Made by a program: the position numbers and the translations under genes. A stretch of DNA of 64,000 nucleotides from Candidatus Peribacteria bacterium (GTDB lineage: Bacteria; Patescibacteriota; Gracilibacteria; Peribacterales; Peribacteraceae), in NCBI GenBank assembly GCA_020632295.1, contig JACKFU010000001.1:558001-622000 (forward strand). Direction: 5' to 3'. The notes beneath the pieces are model-generated. The model ran no database searches. It saw only the letters and a list, made by a program, of their open reading frames with translations, and had not been told where the DNA came from. Shown here piece by piece: positions 41,726 through 50,863 of the stretch. Position 1 is the first letter of the stretch. Every line of letters starts with the position of its first letter.

Positions 41726-41857
41726 AAGAAGTTTGGAAGATAAATAAAAGGAGGTCAGACTAAATCGTTTTTTCCTAGATGGAAAGCAATTAGCCCAATA
41801 TATATGAAGAGCCTGTTTTCAATTATGTCACCTAACTCCCAATTATCCTGAATAAAT

Positions 41858-42439
41858 CTAAGAGAGGTCTATCCACTCCTGCGCCGTTGCAACAATGTTC
41901 ATAGGAACATCATGTTCTTCTGTCGGAACACTGTCGACAACTTGGCATTGCAAGCATGTTCCCCAGAGCGGTGTTTCTGGATGATGTTTTTTATACCACT
42001 CAAGCCAGGTATCGTACCCGCCGCTTCCTCGCCCGAGACGATTACCATCTCTATCGAATGCACGGCCTGGCACCAAAACAATATCTACTTTCTTGTCTCC
42101 CAATTCTTCTGCTTCTCTCGGCGGTTCGGGAATCGTAAATTCTCCCGGGGGAAGATCGTGCAAGTTTTCTGCTTTGCGGTAGATCATCTTCTTGTCTGGT
42201 CCTGCATATACCGGGAGGTAGACGGTGTCACCCCGAGCGAGAAGTTCTTTGAGAAGCAGTTGAATATCCACTTCGGATTTTAGGGGGAAGTAAGCACAGA
42301 CCGTCGAACTTTTAGGAATCTTACTCATCAGTACTCGCGAGAGCGTTCTGCCTTCTGCACGGCGTGCATCGCTGTCCATATCATCAATACGTTTTTTAAT
42401 GTCCTGCCGGAGAAGTGTTTTTTGTTCGCTTGGATGCAT
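41858..42439 (-). CDS. 5-formyltetrahydrofolate cyclo-ligase
   Basis: 193 aa from the ATG at 42439; the frame is open to 42544 but would overlap dnaX. The N-terminus KTLLRQDIKKRI and the ATP/folate-binding LVPGRAFDRDGNRLGRGSGGYDTWL (about 134-158) match the family. It converts 5-formyl-THF to 5,10-methenyl-THF, using ATP. It follows the dnaX stop by 5 nt, so the two are probably co-transcribed. Confidence 0.93.
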   Translation of the reverse strand: MHPSEQKTLLRQDIKKRIDDMDSDARRAEGRTLSRVLMSKIPKSSTVCAYFPLKSEVDIQLLLKELLARGDTVYLPVYAGPDKKMIYRKAENLHDLPPGEFTIPEPPREAEELGDKKVDIVLVPGRAFDRDGNRLGRGSGGYDTWLEWYKKHHPETPLWGTCLQCQVVDSVPTEEHDVPMNIVATAQEWIDLS

Positions 42440-42444
42440 GGTGT

Positions 42445-43878
42445 TTAGAATATTTCTGCAGCAGCATCTGCTAAATTGACGATATCTTCTATCGGCGTTT
42501 CTTGTTTTTCTGTTCGTACACTTGCGCTGCCTTCTAGAGTGCATTCCAGTGTTAACGGTGTATGAAATAGGGATGCAAGAACCTGTTCTATTGCTCGGCT
42601 CGCATCGGTTTCGGCAACTTTATCTTTATGAAAAGCAGAGGAAAACACGATGCGAATCGTCTTATCATTCACTGCAGCTACTCGTCCGTTTTTTAGTGAC
42701 ATTTTTACGGACGCCGGTGATGTTTCGCTAATAACCTTCTGCCAGGATTTTTGTACTGCTTCCAGTGAGATATCCGATGCTATGCGTTCTGCCACTTCTG
42801 TCACTTCTGTTTCCTCTGCATTCTCTACTCCTTCTTTCTGCGTTTCTTTTTTTGCAGCAATGACCGGCATGGTCTCACCTTCATCACAAAGCGAGAGTAA
42901 TGCTCCCTCTAACGCTAATCCCGGTATTGGGTTACTGCGAATATTGGTAATGGCACTGAGGAGCGTGTTCATCATAGCGAGCAAGCCGTCAGTCTTTTCG
43001 TGCTGCTTGATGGCTTTATGCAGTGCCTCTCTTGTCACTTTCAGTAGCTGCCTTGTAAAGACGTCAAGTGGCACGCCAGCTTCTTCTACCTTTGCAATAC
43101 TTTTTATAAGTGCATCGCGGTCTTTTGCAGAGAGAGCTGCAAAGACGTCCTCAATATATTCATGACCTGTTGTCCCTAGTCGTGTTTTGACATCGGCAGC
43201 TGTAATGCTTTCAAGTGAGCGCAGTTGGTCGAGCAAGGAAATTGCATCACGCATTCCACCTTCACTGACGTGGGCGATAGCATGGAGTGCTTCACGATCT
43301 ACCGTAATATGTTCTTGATCTGCAATAAACTGCAGTCGTCGGACAATGTTGTGTTCGCTGATATGCCTGAATGGAAAACACTGACAGCGTGAGGTAATCG
43401 TTTCTGGAATCTTATTAAATTCTGTTGTTGCAAGAATAAAGTATGCATACTTTGGTGGTTCCTCTAGTGTCTTTAAGAGTGCGTTAAATGATTCTTTCGT
43501 AAGCATGTGCACCTCATCGATAATGTATACCTTGGCCCCAGCAACGACGGGGGAGAATTGAATCTTTTCGATTAAATCTCGCACATGGTCGATACCGCGA
43601 TTACTTGCCGCGTCGATTTCGAGCAGGTCTACGATGCTTCCTTCCTCTACTCCTTTTTCAATTTGGTTCTTTACGCTGTCATCCTCTATGCCTTTGAGCA
43701 TAAGATGTCTTGCGAGAATACGTGCTACAGATGTTTTTCCTGTACCTCGGCTGCCGGCAAAGAGGTAGGCGTGCCCGAGCTTGTCTTTTTTGAGAGCGTT
43801 TTCCAACGTATCGGTAATGTGTTCTTGGCCATAGACATCTGCAAAGAGCTTGGGCCGATATTTGCGGTAGAGAGACAT
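42445..43878 (-). CDS. dnaX: DNA polymerase III gamma/tau subunit lacking the zinc module
   Basis: 477 aa. The AAA+ module has Walker A GSRGTGKTS (about 42-50), the DEVHML Walker B and the sensor TSRCQCFPF. In most bacteria four cysteines follow the Walker A region and bind zinc. Here that stretch (about 55-90) is a Lys/Glu helix without cysteines. Domain III and a short C-terminal extension follow. It is the clamp-loader motor. TATACT (43887-43892) ends 8 nt before the ATG. Confidence 0.94.
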   Translation of the reverse strand: MSLYRKYRPKLFADVYGQEHITDTLENALKKDKLGHAYLFAGSRGTGKTSVARILARHLMLKGIEDDSVKNQIEKGVEEGSIVDLLEIDAASNRGIDHVRDLIEKIQFSPVVAGAKVYIIDEVHMLTKESFNALLKTLEEPPKYAYFILATTEFNKIPETITSRCQCFPFRHISEHNIVRRLQFIADQEHITVDREALHAIAHVSEGGMRDAISLLDQLRSLESITAADVKTRLGTTGHEYIEDVFAALSAKDRDALIKSIAKVEEAGVPLDVFTRQLLKVTREALHKAIKQHEKTDGLLAMMNTLLSAITNIRSNPIPGLALEGALLSLCDEGETMPVIAAKKETQKEGVENAEETEVTEVAERIASDISLEAVQKSWQKVISETSPASVKMSLKNGRVAAVNDKTIRIVFSSAFHKDKVAETDASRAIEQVLASLFHTPLTLECTLEGSASVRTEKQETPIEDIVNLADAAAEIF

Positions 43879-43898
43879 GGAGAAAAAGTATACAAGAG

Positions 43899-43919
43899 GA
43901 AAGTGGAAAGTGGAAAGAT
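43899..43919. repeat. Heptamer tandem repeat, family C (3 units)
   Basis: GGAAAGT, GGAAAGT and GGAAAGA in the gap between dnaX and the DsbA-like gene. Confidence 0.75.
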
Positions 43920-43941
43920 TCCAGTGTACTCTTGGGTCACT

Positions 43942-44523
43942 ATGAAAAAACTCCTCCTAACATCCCTCATTGTTTTACCTCTTGCAGCTTGTTCCACAGG
44001 TAGCAGCGACACTACACGCCCACCACGTGGCAATGCTAATGCTTCTGTTCTCGTAGAAGAATTTGCTGATATACAGTGCCCAGCATGTCGTAGTGCCCAT
44101 GAGCAGGTTTCTGCTCCGCTTCTTGAGAAGTATGGCAGTGATATTCGATTTGAATACAAGCACTTCCCACTACGCTCGATTCATCGCTTTGCACTCGATG
44201 CTGCTGAAATGAGCGAATGTGCAGCAGATCAGGGGAAGTTTTGGGAGTTTCTTGATATGGCCTACGAGAACCAGCAAGACTTAAGTCAAGATGCTCTTCT
44301 CGAGTGGGTGAGTGCACTGGGTCTCAACACAGAGCAGGCAGAACGATGCTTTAGTAGCCACAGTAAGCGCGGTACAGTTCTTGCAGATTACAAAGAAGGT
44401 CGCGATAGAGATGTTGGTGGAACACCAACGTACTTTGTCAATGGTGAGCAAGTGCAAACTGGTTTCGATACACTTGGTGCAGCAATCGAGAAGGCGCTTG
44501 CAGGATCTGCGATGCCTCTTTAG
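43942..44523 (+). CDS. DsbA-family thiol oxidoreductase lipoprotein
   Basis: 193 aa from the ATG at 43942; a longer open frame upstream is antisense to dnaX. The lipobox is LAAC (Cys 17). A thioredoxin fold follows with active site QCPACRSAH and the helical insertion typical of DsbA/DsbG (ALDAAEMSECAADQGKFWEF). The cis-proline segment is GGTPTYFVNG. It is probably the extracytoplasmic disulfide enzyme, and the glutaredoxin/DsbD-like protein could supply electrons. The stop overlaps the convergent lipoprotein by 4 bp. Confidence 0.88.
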   Translation: MKKLLLTSLIVLPLAACSTGSSDTTRPPRGNANASVLVEEFADIQCPACRSAHEQVSAPLLEKYGSDIRFEYKHFPLRSIHRFALDAAEMSECAADQGKFWEFLDMAYENQQDLSQDALLEWVSALGLNTEQAERCFSSHSKRGTVLADYKEGRDRDVGGTPTYFVNGEQVQTGFDTLGAAIEKALAGSAMPL

Positions 44524-45098
44524 AACGGTTTGCTGATCTGCGCAAAACCATAGAGACGTTTTAGCTCTGTATCCCAGAGTGCAACTGTCCTGTAGGTAAA
44601 TGGATTTTCTACTTCTGGCACAGGGAAGGATTGTGCACCATATGGCACTGTCATTACGCCGATGTCGAGTGCTGTCGTGTCGGGGAATGCACTGTCGCGT
44701 GGATCCACTACTGTCGTCAGAAATACGTGGAGTGATGGACCGGGTACGGTGTTGAAAAATGTAGAAAAATGAACCATGTTTTCTCTGTAGAGCACTTCTC
44801 CTTCGACGTATTGCTGCATAGGCACAAAGGTTCCGCGTTGTCCTTCACCTTGTGCAGCTCGTGCTGCTTTTGCAACCTTGAGCCACGTTTCCTTTGTACT
44901 ATCTGCTAACGCTTTTACGGTTGTATCTTCCAGAATAGGATCGTTGTAAATTTCTAAATTGACCATGGTATCTACCATGCTTTCAGCGTATGTCTCTGCG
45001 TAGAGGGGATTACTGAGCAGAGCATCTTGGTCTGGTGTAAATTGCTGGGCACTGCAACCGATGAGGAGGATAGGTAGGAGTAGAGAGGTGTTTTTCAT
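44520..45098 (-). CDS. DM13-domain lipoprotein
   Basis: 192 aa. Lipobox LIGC (Cys 15). A helical segment (about 35-95) leads into a DM13-like domain (about 95-190), seen in VEGEVLYRENMVHFSTFFNTVPGPSLHVFL and the following strands. DM13 domains have been linked to extracytoplasmic electron transfer or redox; the function here is inferred. TACAAT (45106-45111) ends 7 nt before its ATG. Confidence 0.7.
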   Translation of the reverse strand: MKNTSLLLPILLIGCSAQQFTPDQDALLSNPLYAETYAESMVDTMVNLEIYNDPILEDTTVKALADSTKETWLKVAKAARAAQGEGQRGTFVPMQQYVEGEVLYRENMVHFSTFFNTVPGPSLHVFLTTVVDPRDSAFPDTTALDIGVMTVPYGAQSFPVPEVENPFTYRTVALWDTELKRLYGFAQISKPF

Positions 45099-45117
45099 AG
45101 ACGGTATTGTAAGGTTA

Positions 45118-47166
45118 TTAGTTTAGGAGAGCTAGATAGTTTCGCGCAGAAGCAACGGTTTCTCCTTGTGCTTCAAGCGTACGCATGCCGGAGACAATTT
45201 GGCGTCGCAAGATGTAGGCAATAGAGCTGTACTGTCCGGCAGACACTCCTTTGATAATCAGGTTATTCCAGTACCAGTAGCTAAAGTTAAATTTGTTTGC
45301 ATTCGCACTATCGACAATACGACCTGCTTCAGAGGAGCTTGTGCAGATATTTTGTGGTCCCCACCCTTCTTCACGGATTGCTGGGCGACCGTGTCCATCA
45401 ATCAAATTATTTTCCAGTCCATCGCCGTGGCCCATGCCCGGACGCATGCGCATTGGCGTTTCGGCTGCTGCACGTTCTCGTACTTTTGAAAGGTCTTGTG
45501 GTTGATACCCTCGTTCCAAACCCCATTGTACGTTGTAGAGCATAACGCCAACAGTCCAGGCACAGTTTGAGTCGTGCTTGAATGCATGGTCATAGAATGG
45601 TTTTACTTCTGTGGGTAGTTGCTTGTATGCACTATCAATTGTTTCAAGCGCACTCCGTAGTGCGCGTGCCTTATCGGGCGTACTGGATTCTTTTGGTGCG
45701 CTGCTTCCAAAGTTCTTGAGGTAGTTTTCCATTGATTCAAGTTGTGCTTTATCTTGCTCTGTTATTGCCATTGGCCATGCCTCATTAAGTAGATTCCTTA
45801 CTTCTTGCCAGTTTGCACTATCAAGTTCATGACGAATGCGTAGCATAAGGCCGTAGGGCAGGGTGCTTTCTATACCGTTGCGGCTTTCCATTTGGAGTCT
45901 GTATTCAACTTCAGCAACGTAGCTTTTTCTCTTTTCCCATTTCATCATTAGAAACAGTTCTACTGGAATGCGATGAAGCCCTTGGGGAGCTTTTTCTTTT
46001 GTCATCTGCTCCTCTACCTTATTGAATCGGTACCGTAGTTTTGCCCATTCTTTAATAAAGTTCTTTACTTCATGGAGCGTTCGTTCACTTTCTCGCATAC
46101 TTGCTACAAGTTCTCCAACTCTATTAGCACTTATGTAGCCAGCTGTTGCTGCAGTTCTAATTTCTGCCGTTACTGCATTAGTCCACTCCTCTTTCCCTTT
46201 TTGTTTCGCAATAAGTGCATTATCAATACGTTTTACCATGTCTACTTTCTTGTCATAATGCAGCTCCATAAATTTCGTATCACTTTTAAAGATGCCGATA
46301 TCCGCAATATCTTTTTGCCATAGTTCATGGAAGTGTGGTTTTTTTAGTAGCTCATCTCGTTTCCCATGCACTACTTTCCAACGCTCTATGTACGCGGGAA
46401 ATTCTGCTGTCACAAATGCAACTTTTTTTTTAGGGCTGGTACGAGGGTCTTTAAAACGTGCAATCCATCGTTTTTTTGAATCTGCTGTAATATGAACTCC
46501 AACAGATGCGCTGAGCAATTTATCAAATTGTTCAAAGAGTGATTTTTCCGCTTCAATTAGCGGTAATGTGTTAATGAGTTCAGTTAAGAGATCTTCTCGC
46601 TCTTCAATCGATAGTTTTGAAAGAAACATCTTCGTATTCTTGAGGGTAGAAGCTTTGGTGCGTATTGCATAATTTGGCGATACCTCAAGCGATGCAAATC
46701 CTTTAGAGCCAAGCAGTCCTTGTCGCTTACTTGCAAGCGTGCGTCTACGTTGTAGGTAACTTGGTAGTATTTTTGCCATGGAGGTTAGTTTTTCTTCTGA
46801 ATCTCGAGAGATGTCTTCCATCCATGTTATCCATTCATCATATGATTGTTTTGAAATAATATTATCCTGTAGAGCAATTGTAAGTTCTGCAACAGCACCG
46901 CTCTTTTTTTGTAGCTCAGAATGCAAGAGGGGTACAGCGTGTTTTTCATAGTTGTTCAGAGCCTCTTTAATAGCCGTGGAATCATGCCGAATACTATCAA
47001 GCCAGCTTTGAATTTGACGTACTTCTGCTTGAGAGGAGATACGTTCTTGTATAAATATTGTACGAATGAAATCGTTATATTTGGATTGTAGTTGTGCATA
47101 CATCCCTTCTGTATTTGCTTCTGTTTCTACAGCAAGCCGAGGAAATGTATCCGTACTCTCTTTCAT
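45118..47166 (-). CDS. Large helical protein of unknown function (682 aa)
   Basis: Soluble and almost wholly helical, with many Lys/Glu-rich helices (about 1-520) and no signal peptide. The last 160 residues are more globular and contain a Gly/Met-rich stretch (ETPMRMRPGMGHGDGLENNLIDGHGRP) and three aromatic clusters (FNFSYWYWNN). I recognise no family. The size, lack of secretion signal and coiled-coil character suggest a structural or scaffold role. It stands alone. Confidence 0.55.
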   Translation of the reverse strand: MKESTDTFPRLAVETEANTEGMYAQLQSKYNDFIRTIFIQERISSQAEVRQIQSWLDSIRHDSTAIKEALNNYEKHAVPLLHSELQKKSGAVAELTIALQDNIISKQSYDEWITWMEDISRDSEEKLTSMAKILPSYLQRRRTLASKRQGLLGSKGFASLEVSPNYAIRTKASTLKNTKMFLSKLSIEEREDLLTELINTLPLIEAEKSLFEQFDKLLSASVGVHITADSKKRWIARFKDPRTSPKKKVAFVTAEFPAYIERWKVVHGKRDELLKKPHFHELWQKDIADIGIFKSDTKFMELHYDKKVDMVKRIDNALIAKQKGKEEWTNAVTAEIRTAATAGYISANRVGELVASMRESERTLHEVKNFIKEWAKLRYRFNKVEEQMTKEKAPQGLHRIPVELFLMMKWEKRKSYVAEVEYRLQMESRNGIESTLPYGLMLRIRHELDSANWQEVRNLLNEAWPMAITEQDKAQLESMENYLKNFGSSAPKESSTPDKARALRSALETIDSAYKQLPTEVKPFYDHAFKHDSNCAWTVGVMLYNVQWGLERGYQPQDLSKVRERAAAETPMRMRPGMGHGDGLENNLIDGHGRPAIREEGWGPQNICTSSSEAGRIVDSANANKFNFSYWYWNNLIIKGVSAGQYSSIAYILRRQIVSGMRTLEAQGETVASARNYLALLN

Positions 47167-47238
47167 GCCGACGTATTAAACGAGACTGGGCTGGAAAGAG
47201 CAATGGAGATCCGCTATTTTTGTGTTACCATCCTTCTC

Positions 47239-47266
47239 CTAACACTCTAATACTCTAACACTCTAA
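47239..47266. repeat. Octamer tandem repeat, family A, against dcd
   Basis: CACTCTAA, TACTCTAA and CACTCTAA, the last A being the first base of the dcd ATG. The same junction (CACTCTAATG) precedes pgi. Confidence 0.9.
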
Positions 47267-47892
47267 TGATTTTATCTGACAAAGACATTCGTAACGCAAT
47301 CGCTACCGGTCGCGTAAAGGTGGAGTCCACTCAACAGGAACTCTTCCAGTATATCCACGCCTCGTCGATGGATTTCCGTCTTGGAAACACGTTTAAGCTC
47401 TACGAGCATAGTAAGTTCCCGGTGCTTGACCCTCGTAACCCGGAGAGCTTTGCCGGTAATATGCGCACGATTACGGTTCCCGATGGTGAGGCGTATGTAG
47501 TGCAGCCAGGGGAGTTTGTCCTTGGTGTCACACAGGAGAAAATCAGTTTACCCGATGACCTTGTTGCTCGTGTCGAAGGACGCAGCAGTCTTGGGCGTCT
47601 TGGTATTATCGTGCACTCTACTGCAGGGTTTGTGGATCCAGGGTTCTCCGGAACGATTACGCTTGAAATTAGCAACTTAAATCGTCTGCCAGTTGCGCTC
47701 TACCCAGGGATGCGTATTTGCCAGATTGCTTTTGAGCAAATGAGCTCTGCTGCTGAAATGCCGTACCATAGTAAGCCCTTTAGCAAGTACCAGGGGCAGG
47801 TGCTCCCTGAAGAGAGTCGACTTGTTGTTGATCCTGAATTTGCGCAAACGGCAAAGGATTTGCCGTTAAATCAAGAGGTTCAGGTTGGTTGA
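47266..47892 (+). CDS. dcd: dCTP deaminase
   Basis: 208 aa. The dUTPase-like trimer fold has RSSLGRLG (about 106-113), HSTAGFVDPGFSG (about 118-130) and YPGMRICQI. It deaminates dCTP to dUTP for thymidylate synthesis; whether it is bifunctional (dUMP-forming) cannot be read here. The start is fixed by the octamer repeat that runs into the ATG. The last 113 nt overlap an antisense gene. Confidence 0.94.
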   Translation: MILSDKDIRNAIATGRVKVESTQQELFQYIHASSMDFRLGNTFKLYEHSKFPVLDPRNPESFAGNMRTITVPDGEAYVVQPGEFVLGVTQEKISLPDDLVARVEGRSSLGRLGIIVHSTAGFVDPGFSGTITLEISNLNRLPVALYPGMRICQIAFEQMSSAAEMPYHSKPFSKYQGQVLPEESRLVVDPEFAQTAKDLPLNQEVQVG

Positions 47893-48400
47893 ACTTCGTT
47901 GTAAACTCTATCTCCTCGAGTGTTATTACTGCACTCAGCAGTGAGGCTATTACTGTCTGCTGTCTTGTGACGGTTCTAAATTTGGATTTTGTGCTTTCAG
48001 CATCTTGCCAGATATTAGTTGCTGTGTGCCCATATTGCTTTTGAATTTCTGCATACGTCAGTCCATTACCAACACCGATGAGATAATCATGCTCACGTAC
48101 TGAAACTTGCACTTTTCTCTGATTTGAGAGTGCATCGCGGATAGGTGATGGTGCTTTCTTGTCCGCAAACACCTCAGGGGCATATATCAATGTATTCAAT
48201 GAAATTCCCATACGACTTCCATGAAATATGCTGAGAACATCACGCAATTTATTCACAGTCGTTTTCAATTGTATTGCCATTATGTCTGATATTTGTGCGT
48301 TATTTAGACCCCAAGCAACATAGGTGAATGCTTCGTATTGGCGTGGATGCAGCTGCATTGCATGCGCATATTCCTTTGAAGACAGTAAGGGGATCGCCAT
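47780..48400 (-). CDS. Helix-turn-helix protein, two LuxR-like motifs
   Basis: 206 aa. Residues 15-70 (LHPRQYEAFTYVAWGLNNAQISDIMAIQ, then TVNKLRDVLSIF) match the GerE/LuxR DNA-binding pattern. A second similar stretch (about 95-145, YLIGVGNGLTYAEIQKQYGHTATNIWQD) may be a degenerate duplicate. The C-terminal ~40 residues are Pro/Gln-rich and antisense to dcd. A transcription factor is likely; targets unknown. Confidence 0.6.
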   Translation of the reverse strand: MAIPLLSSKEYAHAMQLHPRQYEAFTYVAWGLNNAQISDIMAIQLKTTVNKLRDVLSIFHGSRMGISLNTLIYAPEVFADKKAPSPIRDALSNQRKVQVSVREHDYLIGVGNGLTYAEIQKQYGHTATNIWQDAESTKSKFRTVTRQQTVIASLLSAVITLEEIEFTTKFNQPEPLDLTANPLPFAQIQDQQQVDSLQGAPAPGTC

Positions 48401-48462
48401 AGGGTGCGCGATGCTATAGAAGCAGTGGCGAATTGTCTAATAAAAGCGCTACACTCTTTTTG

Positions 48463-49905
48463 ATGCACCAATCGCGTTTTCATCAGCTATTTCTGACAGT
48501 TTTGATTGTTGCCATTGCCATTTCTGGCATTGGCCTCCTCTCCTATTGCTGGTTTCAGCTTACATCCGGATACCTCCACGGTGATGCGCTGATTTTCCAA
48601 ACAGTGGGGAGGGGAATGCTGCACGGATACAAACCGTATGTCGATCTCTTTGAAACCAAGCCACCCGGAGTCTTTTTGCTCCACGCGCTTTCGTGGAAGC
48701 TGTTTGGGAGTCAGCTTCTTGTTTCTCTGCTGAGTGTTGCTTGCCTGCTTGGCATTCCGATTCTCGTGACTGTTCCTGTGGTGCAGGAGCGAAAGGTGCT
48801 CATTCTGCTGACTATGCTTTTTGGTCTTACACTTGCATTGTACGTTGCCAATCAGGCCGGTGGGGGGCTTGCGGAAAGTTACGGGGCGTTCTTTGGTGTT
48901 GCCTTTCTGGGATTGTTGATTTCCGAGAGAATATCAACACTGAAGCCACTGCTTCTCGGCATACTTCTGCTCCTTGCAGTTGGCTTTAAAGAACCGTTTC
49001 TCCTTTCTATTCTTGCAGGCGTAATCGTACTTACAGATAGGCCAAAAGATCTGGTAACATCTTTTCTTGTTCCTGTTGGCATTACAGTCGTGCTGGGGCT
49101 TATTGGCTTATTTGCTTTTTCGCTCTTCGATCCGTTCTTCTCAATCTACCTTCCACACATGCTTGGGTTTCATGTGCATCAACATGATGGATCGACGTTT
49201 GTTCATGCACTTGAAATCTGGAGGACGTTTATCAATATGGGTGCGTACTCGTGGGGGTTTGCGGGAGCAATTACTGTACTTTGGCTTTTAGCTTTCAGCT
49301 TTCAGCTTTCAGCTTTCAGATATGTTGCTGCTTCGTATCTCACGCTTCTCGCGATTGCCATTGGCGGAGACTTCTACGGTCATCACTTTGTGTTTGCCGT
49401 ACCGTTTTACAGCGCACTGTGGTGGAAATTTTTAGGGAGCGGAAAGTGGGTGTTTGTGCTTATTGCGACAGGCTTGGTGTTTGCCGCACTGACTAGCACG
49501 CAGTTTTCGTATAAGAATGCTGCTACGCAATGGAAACAAAAAGAGGTGAGTATGCGGCAGGCCGCTACTACGATTGATGATGTTATGGATGCGTGTAACT
49601 GGGAGAAGTATCTGCAAATTATTCCGCGAGTGGGAGATGCATTTGCGTATACCGATCATGTTCCGTACGGGCCAATCTTTCTCCACTATGCACGGTTTAT
49701 TGGTGCGCGTCGCGAGTATCAAACAGCATTTATTCATGCCCTGAATGAGGCGAAGCTCATTTTGGTTCTCGACCTTCAGGAGTCTAACCTCTCTGAAGAT
49801 GCCATTGAGTTTATTGGGGTGCATTTTGATGAGAATCCTCCTGCGTGTGTAGGAGGAGAATTTAGCCAGCCAGAGCCGTATTCTCTTCTCTTTAGGAAAA
49901 ATTGA
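48463..49905 (+). CDS. Polytopic membrane protein, GT-C glycosyltransferase-like
   Basis: 480 aa from the ATG at 48463; a TTG at 48433 is less likely because a TACACT hexamer ends 7 nt before the ATG. About ten membrane helices. The first extracytoplasmic loop has LFETKPPGVFLLHAL, the acidic/ETKPPG signature of ArnT/PMT-type GT-C enzymes that use polyprenyl-phosphate sugars. The substrate is unknown. One helix (about residues 274-286, LLAFSFQLSAF) is encoded by a heptamer repeat. Confidence 0.72.
   Translation: MHQSRFHQLFLTVLIVAIAISGIGLLSYCWFQLTSGYLHGDALIFQTVGRGMLHGYKPYVDLFETKPPGVFLLHALSWKLFGSQLLVSLLSVACLLGIPILVTVPVVQERKVLILLTMLFGLTLALYVANQAGGGLAESYGAFFGVAFLGLLISERISTLKPLLLGILLLLAVGFKEPFLLSILAGVIVLTDRPKDLVTSFLVPVGITVVLGLIGLFAFSLFDPFFSIYLPHMLGFHVHQHDGSTFVHALEIWRTFINMGAYSWGFAGAITVLWLLAFSFQLSAFRYVAASYLTLLAIAIGGDFYGHHFVFAVPFYSALWWKFLGSGKWVFVLIATGLVFAALTSTQFSYKNAATQWKQKEVSMRQAATTIDDVMDACNWEKYLQIIPRVGDAFAYTDHVPYGPIFLHYARFIGARREYQTAFIHALNEAKLILVLDLQESNLSEDAIEFIGVHFDENPPACVGGEFSQPEPYSLLFRKN
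49284..49318. repeat. Heptamer tandem repeat, family B, in a membrane helix
   Basis: GCTTTTA followed by four copies of GCTTTCA, exactly 35 nt, inside the GT-C-like gene and in frame. Confidence 0.92.
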
Positions 49906-49931
49906 CATTAAATAATAAAAGTTTATTATAT
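49902..49931 (+). promoter_or_regulatory. Promoter of the 85-aa gene
   Basis: TTGACA, 18-nt spacer, TTATAT; ends 7 nt before the ATG at 49939. The -35 overlaps the stop codon of the gene upstream. Confidence 0.6.
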
Positions 49932-49938
49932 AAAATAT

Positions 49939-50196
49939 ATGGCATTGAAAGCACCTCACAATCACAACTCTTCCGGTGGCGAATTGCTCCCCGTTCTTGG
50001 TTCTTCCGACCTTCACGATGTTCTTCAAAGAGGCGATACGCGTGATGAGCGATATGCAATCGCACTAGCGTTGCATACGGGTCACATGGATGATTTTTGT
50101 CATAGCATGGAGAACTATAGGAAGCATCATGCAGGACAGTTAGCCTTTCCAGCAGATAGTGTTCCCTGTGGATCGTGCGCCCTGTATCGTGAGTAG
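49939..50196 (+). CDS. Small protein of unknown function (85 aa)
   Basis: Rich in His and charged residues (MALKAPHNHNSSGGELLPVLG), with a helical middle and two Cys near the C-terminus (VPCGSCALYRE). No signal peptide. It has its own strong promoter and ends 2 nt before the pseudouridine synthase start, which supports a real gene. Unknown function; the ending CGSC could bind metal. Confidence 0.55.
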   Translation: MALKAPHNHNSSGGELLPVLGSSDLHDVLQRGDTRDERYAIALALHTGHMDDFCHSMENYRKHHAGQLAFPADSVPCGSCALYRE

Positions 50197-50197
50197 C

Positions 50198-50863
50198 ATG
50201 ACTATTTCCCCAGATCGCATTCTCTACGAGGACGAGCACCTCCTAGCCGTGAATAAACTCTCCGGTGAGCTTGTTGTGAAAGGGAAGGGAAAAGTGGGGA
50301 AGCTCCCACTCTTTGATTTCCTTAAGAGGGATTACCCTGGCTTGCATGTCGTGCACCGGTTGGATTTTGAAACGTCTGGTGTGGTTCTCTTTGCAAAACA
50401 TAAAGAAGCAGAGGCAAAAATATTGATCAACAAATTTGATCAATGGGAGAAAAAATACGTCACCCTCGTCATGGGTCGTCTCCAGAGGAGACGGGGTGCA
50501 ATTAGAACGAAACTCCCCGCTCGGAGCAGAGGGATGATTGAGGCAGAGACACTCTATACGGTTCTCGATCTCTTTGGGAATTCCTCGTACGTTGAATGCA
50601 CCATTACGACGGGAAGACACCATCAGATTCGACGGCACTTTGCGAGTATTCATCATCCCCTTGTTCTGGATAAAGAGTATGGGCATGCGAAGTTTAATCA
50701 GCTGTTTCGCCAGGAGCTTGGATTTAGTAAGTTCTTCCTCCACGCAGCCTCTCTTACATTTCCGCATCCGATGACAGGAAAGATAATCAAAATAGAGGCG
50801 CCACTCCCGAAGCCGTTTGCTGCGTGCATCAAGACATTGAAGTCGCTACAATCAACTCGATGA
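50198..50863 (+). CDS. RluA-family pseudouridine synthase
   Basis: 221 aa from the ATG at 50198. The catalytic signature VVHRLDFETSG (Asp 56) and the ITTGRHHQIRRHF motif (about 142-154) match the RluA/RluC/RluD family. It lacks an S4 domain. The target (23S or tRNA) is not clear. It overlaps trpS by four bases (ATGA). Confidence 0.9.
   Translation: MTISPDRILYEDEHLLAVNKLSGELVVKGKGKVGKLPLFDFLKRDYPGLHVVHRLDFETSGVVLFAKHKEAEAKILINKFDQWEKKYVTLVMGRLQRRRGAIRTKLPARSRGMIEAETLYTVLDLFGNSSYVECTITTGRHHQIRRHFASIHHPLVLDKEYGHAKFNQLFRQELGFSKFFLHAASLTFPHPMTGKIIKIEAPLPKPFAACIKTLKSLQSTR

Noticed and set aside
43585..43941. N-terminal extension of the DsbA-like protein
   Set aside because: It is antisense to dnaX; the lipoprotein signal begins at the ATG at 43942.
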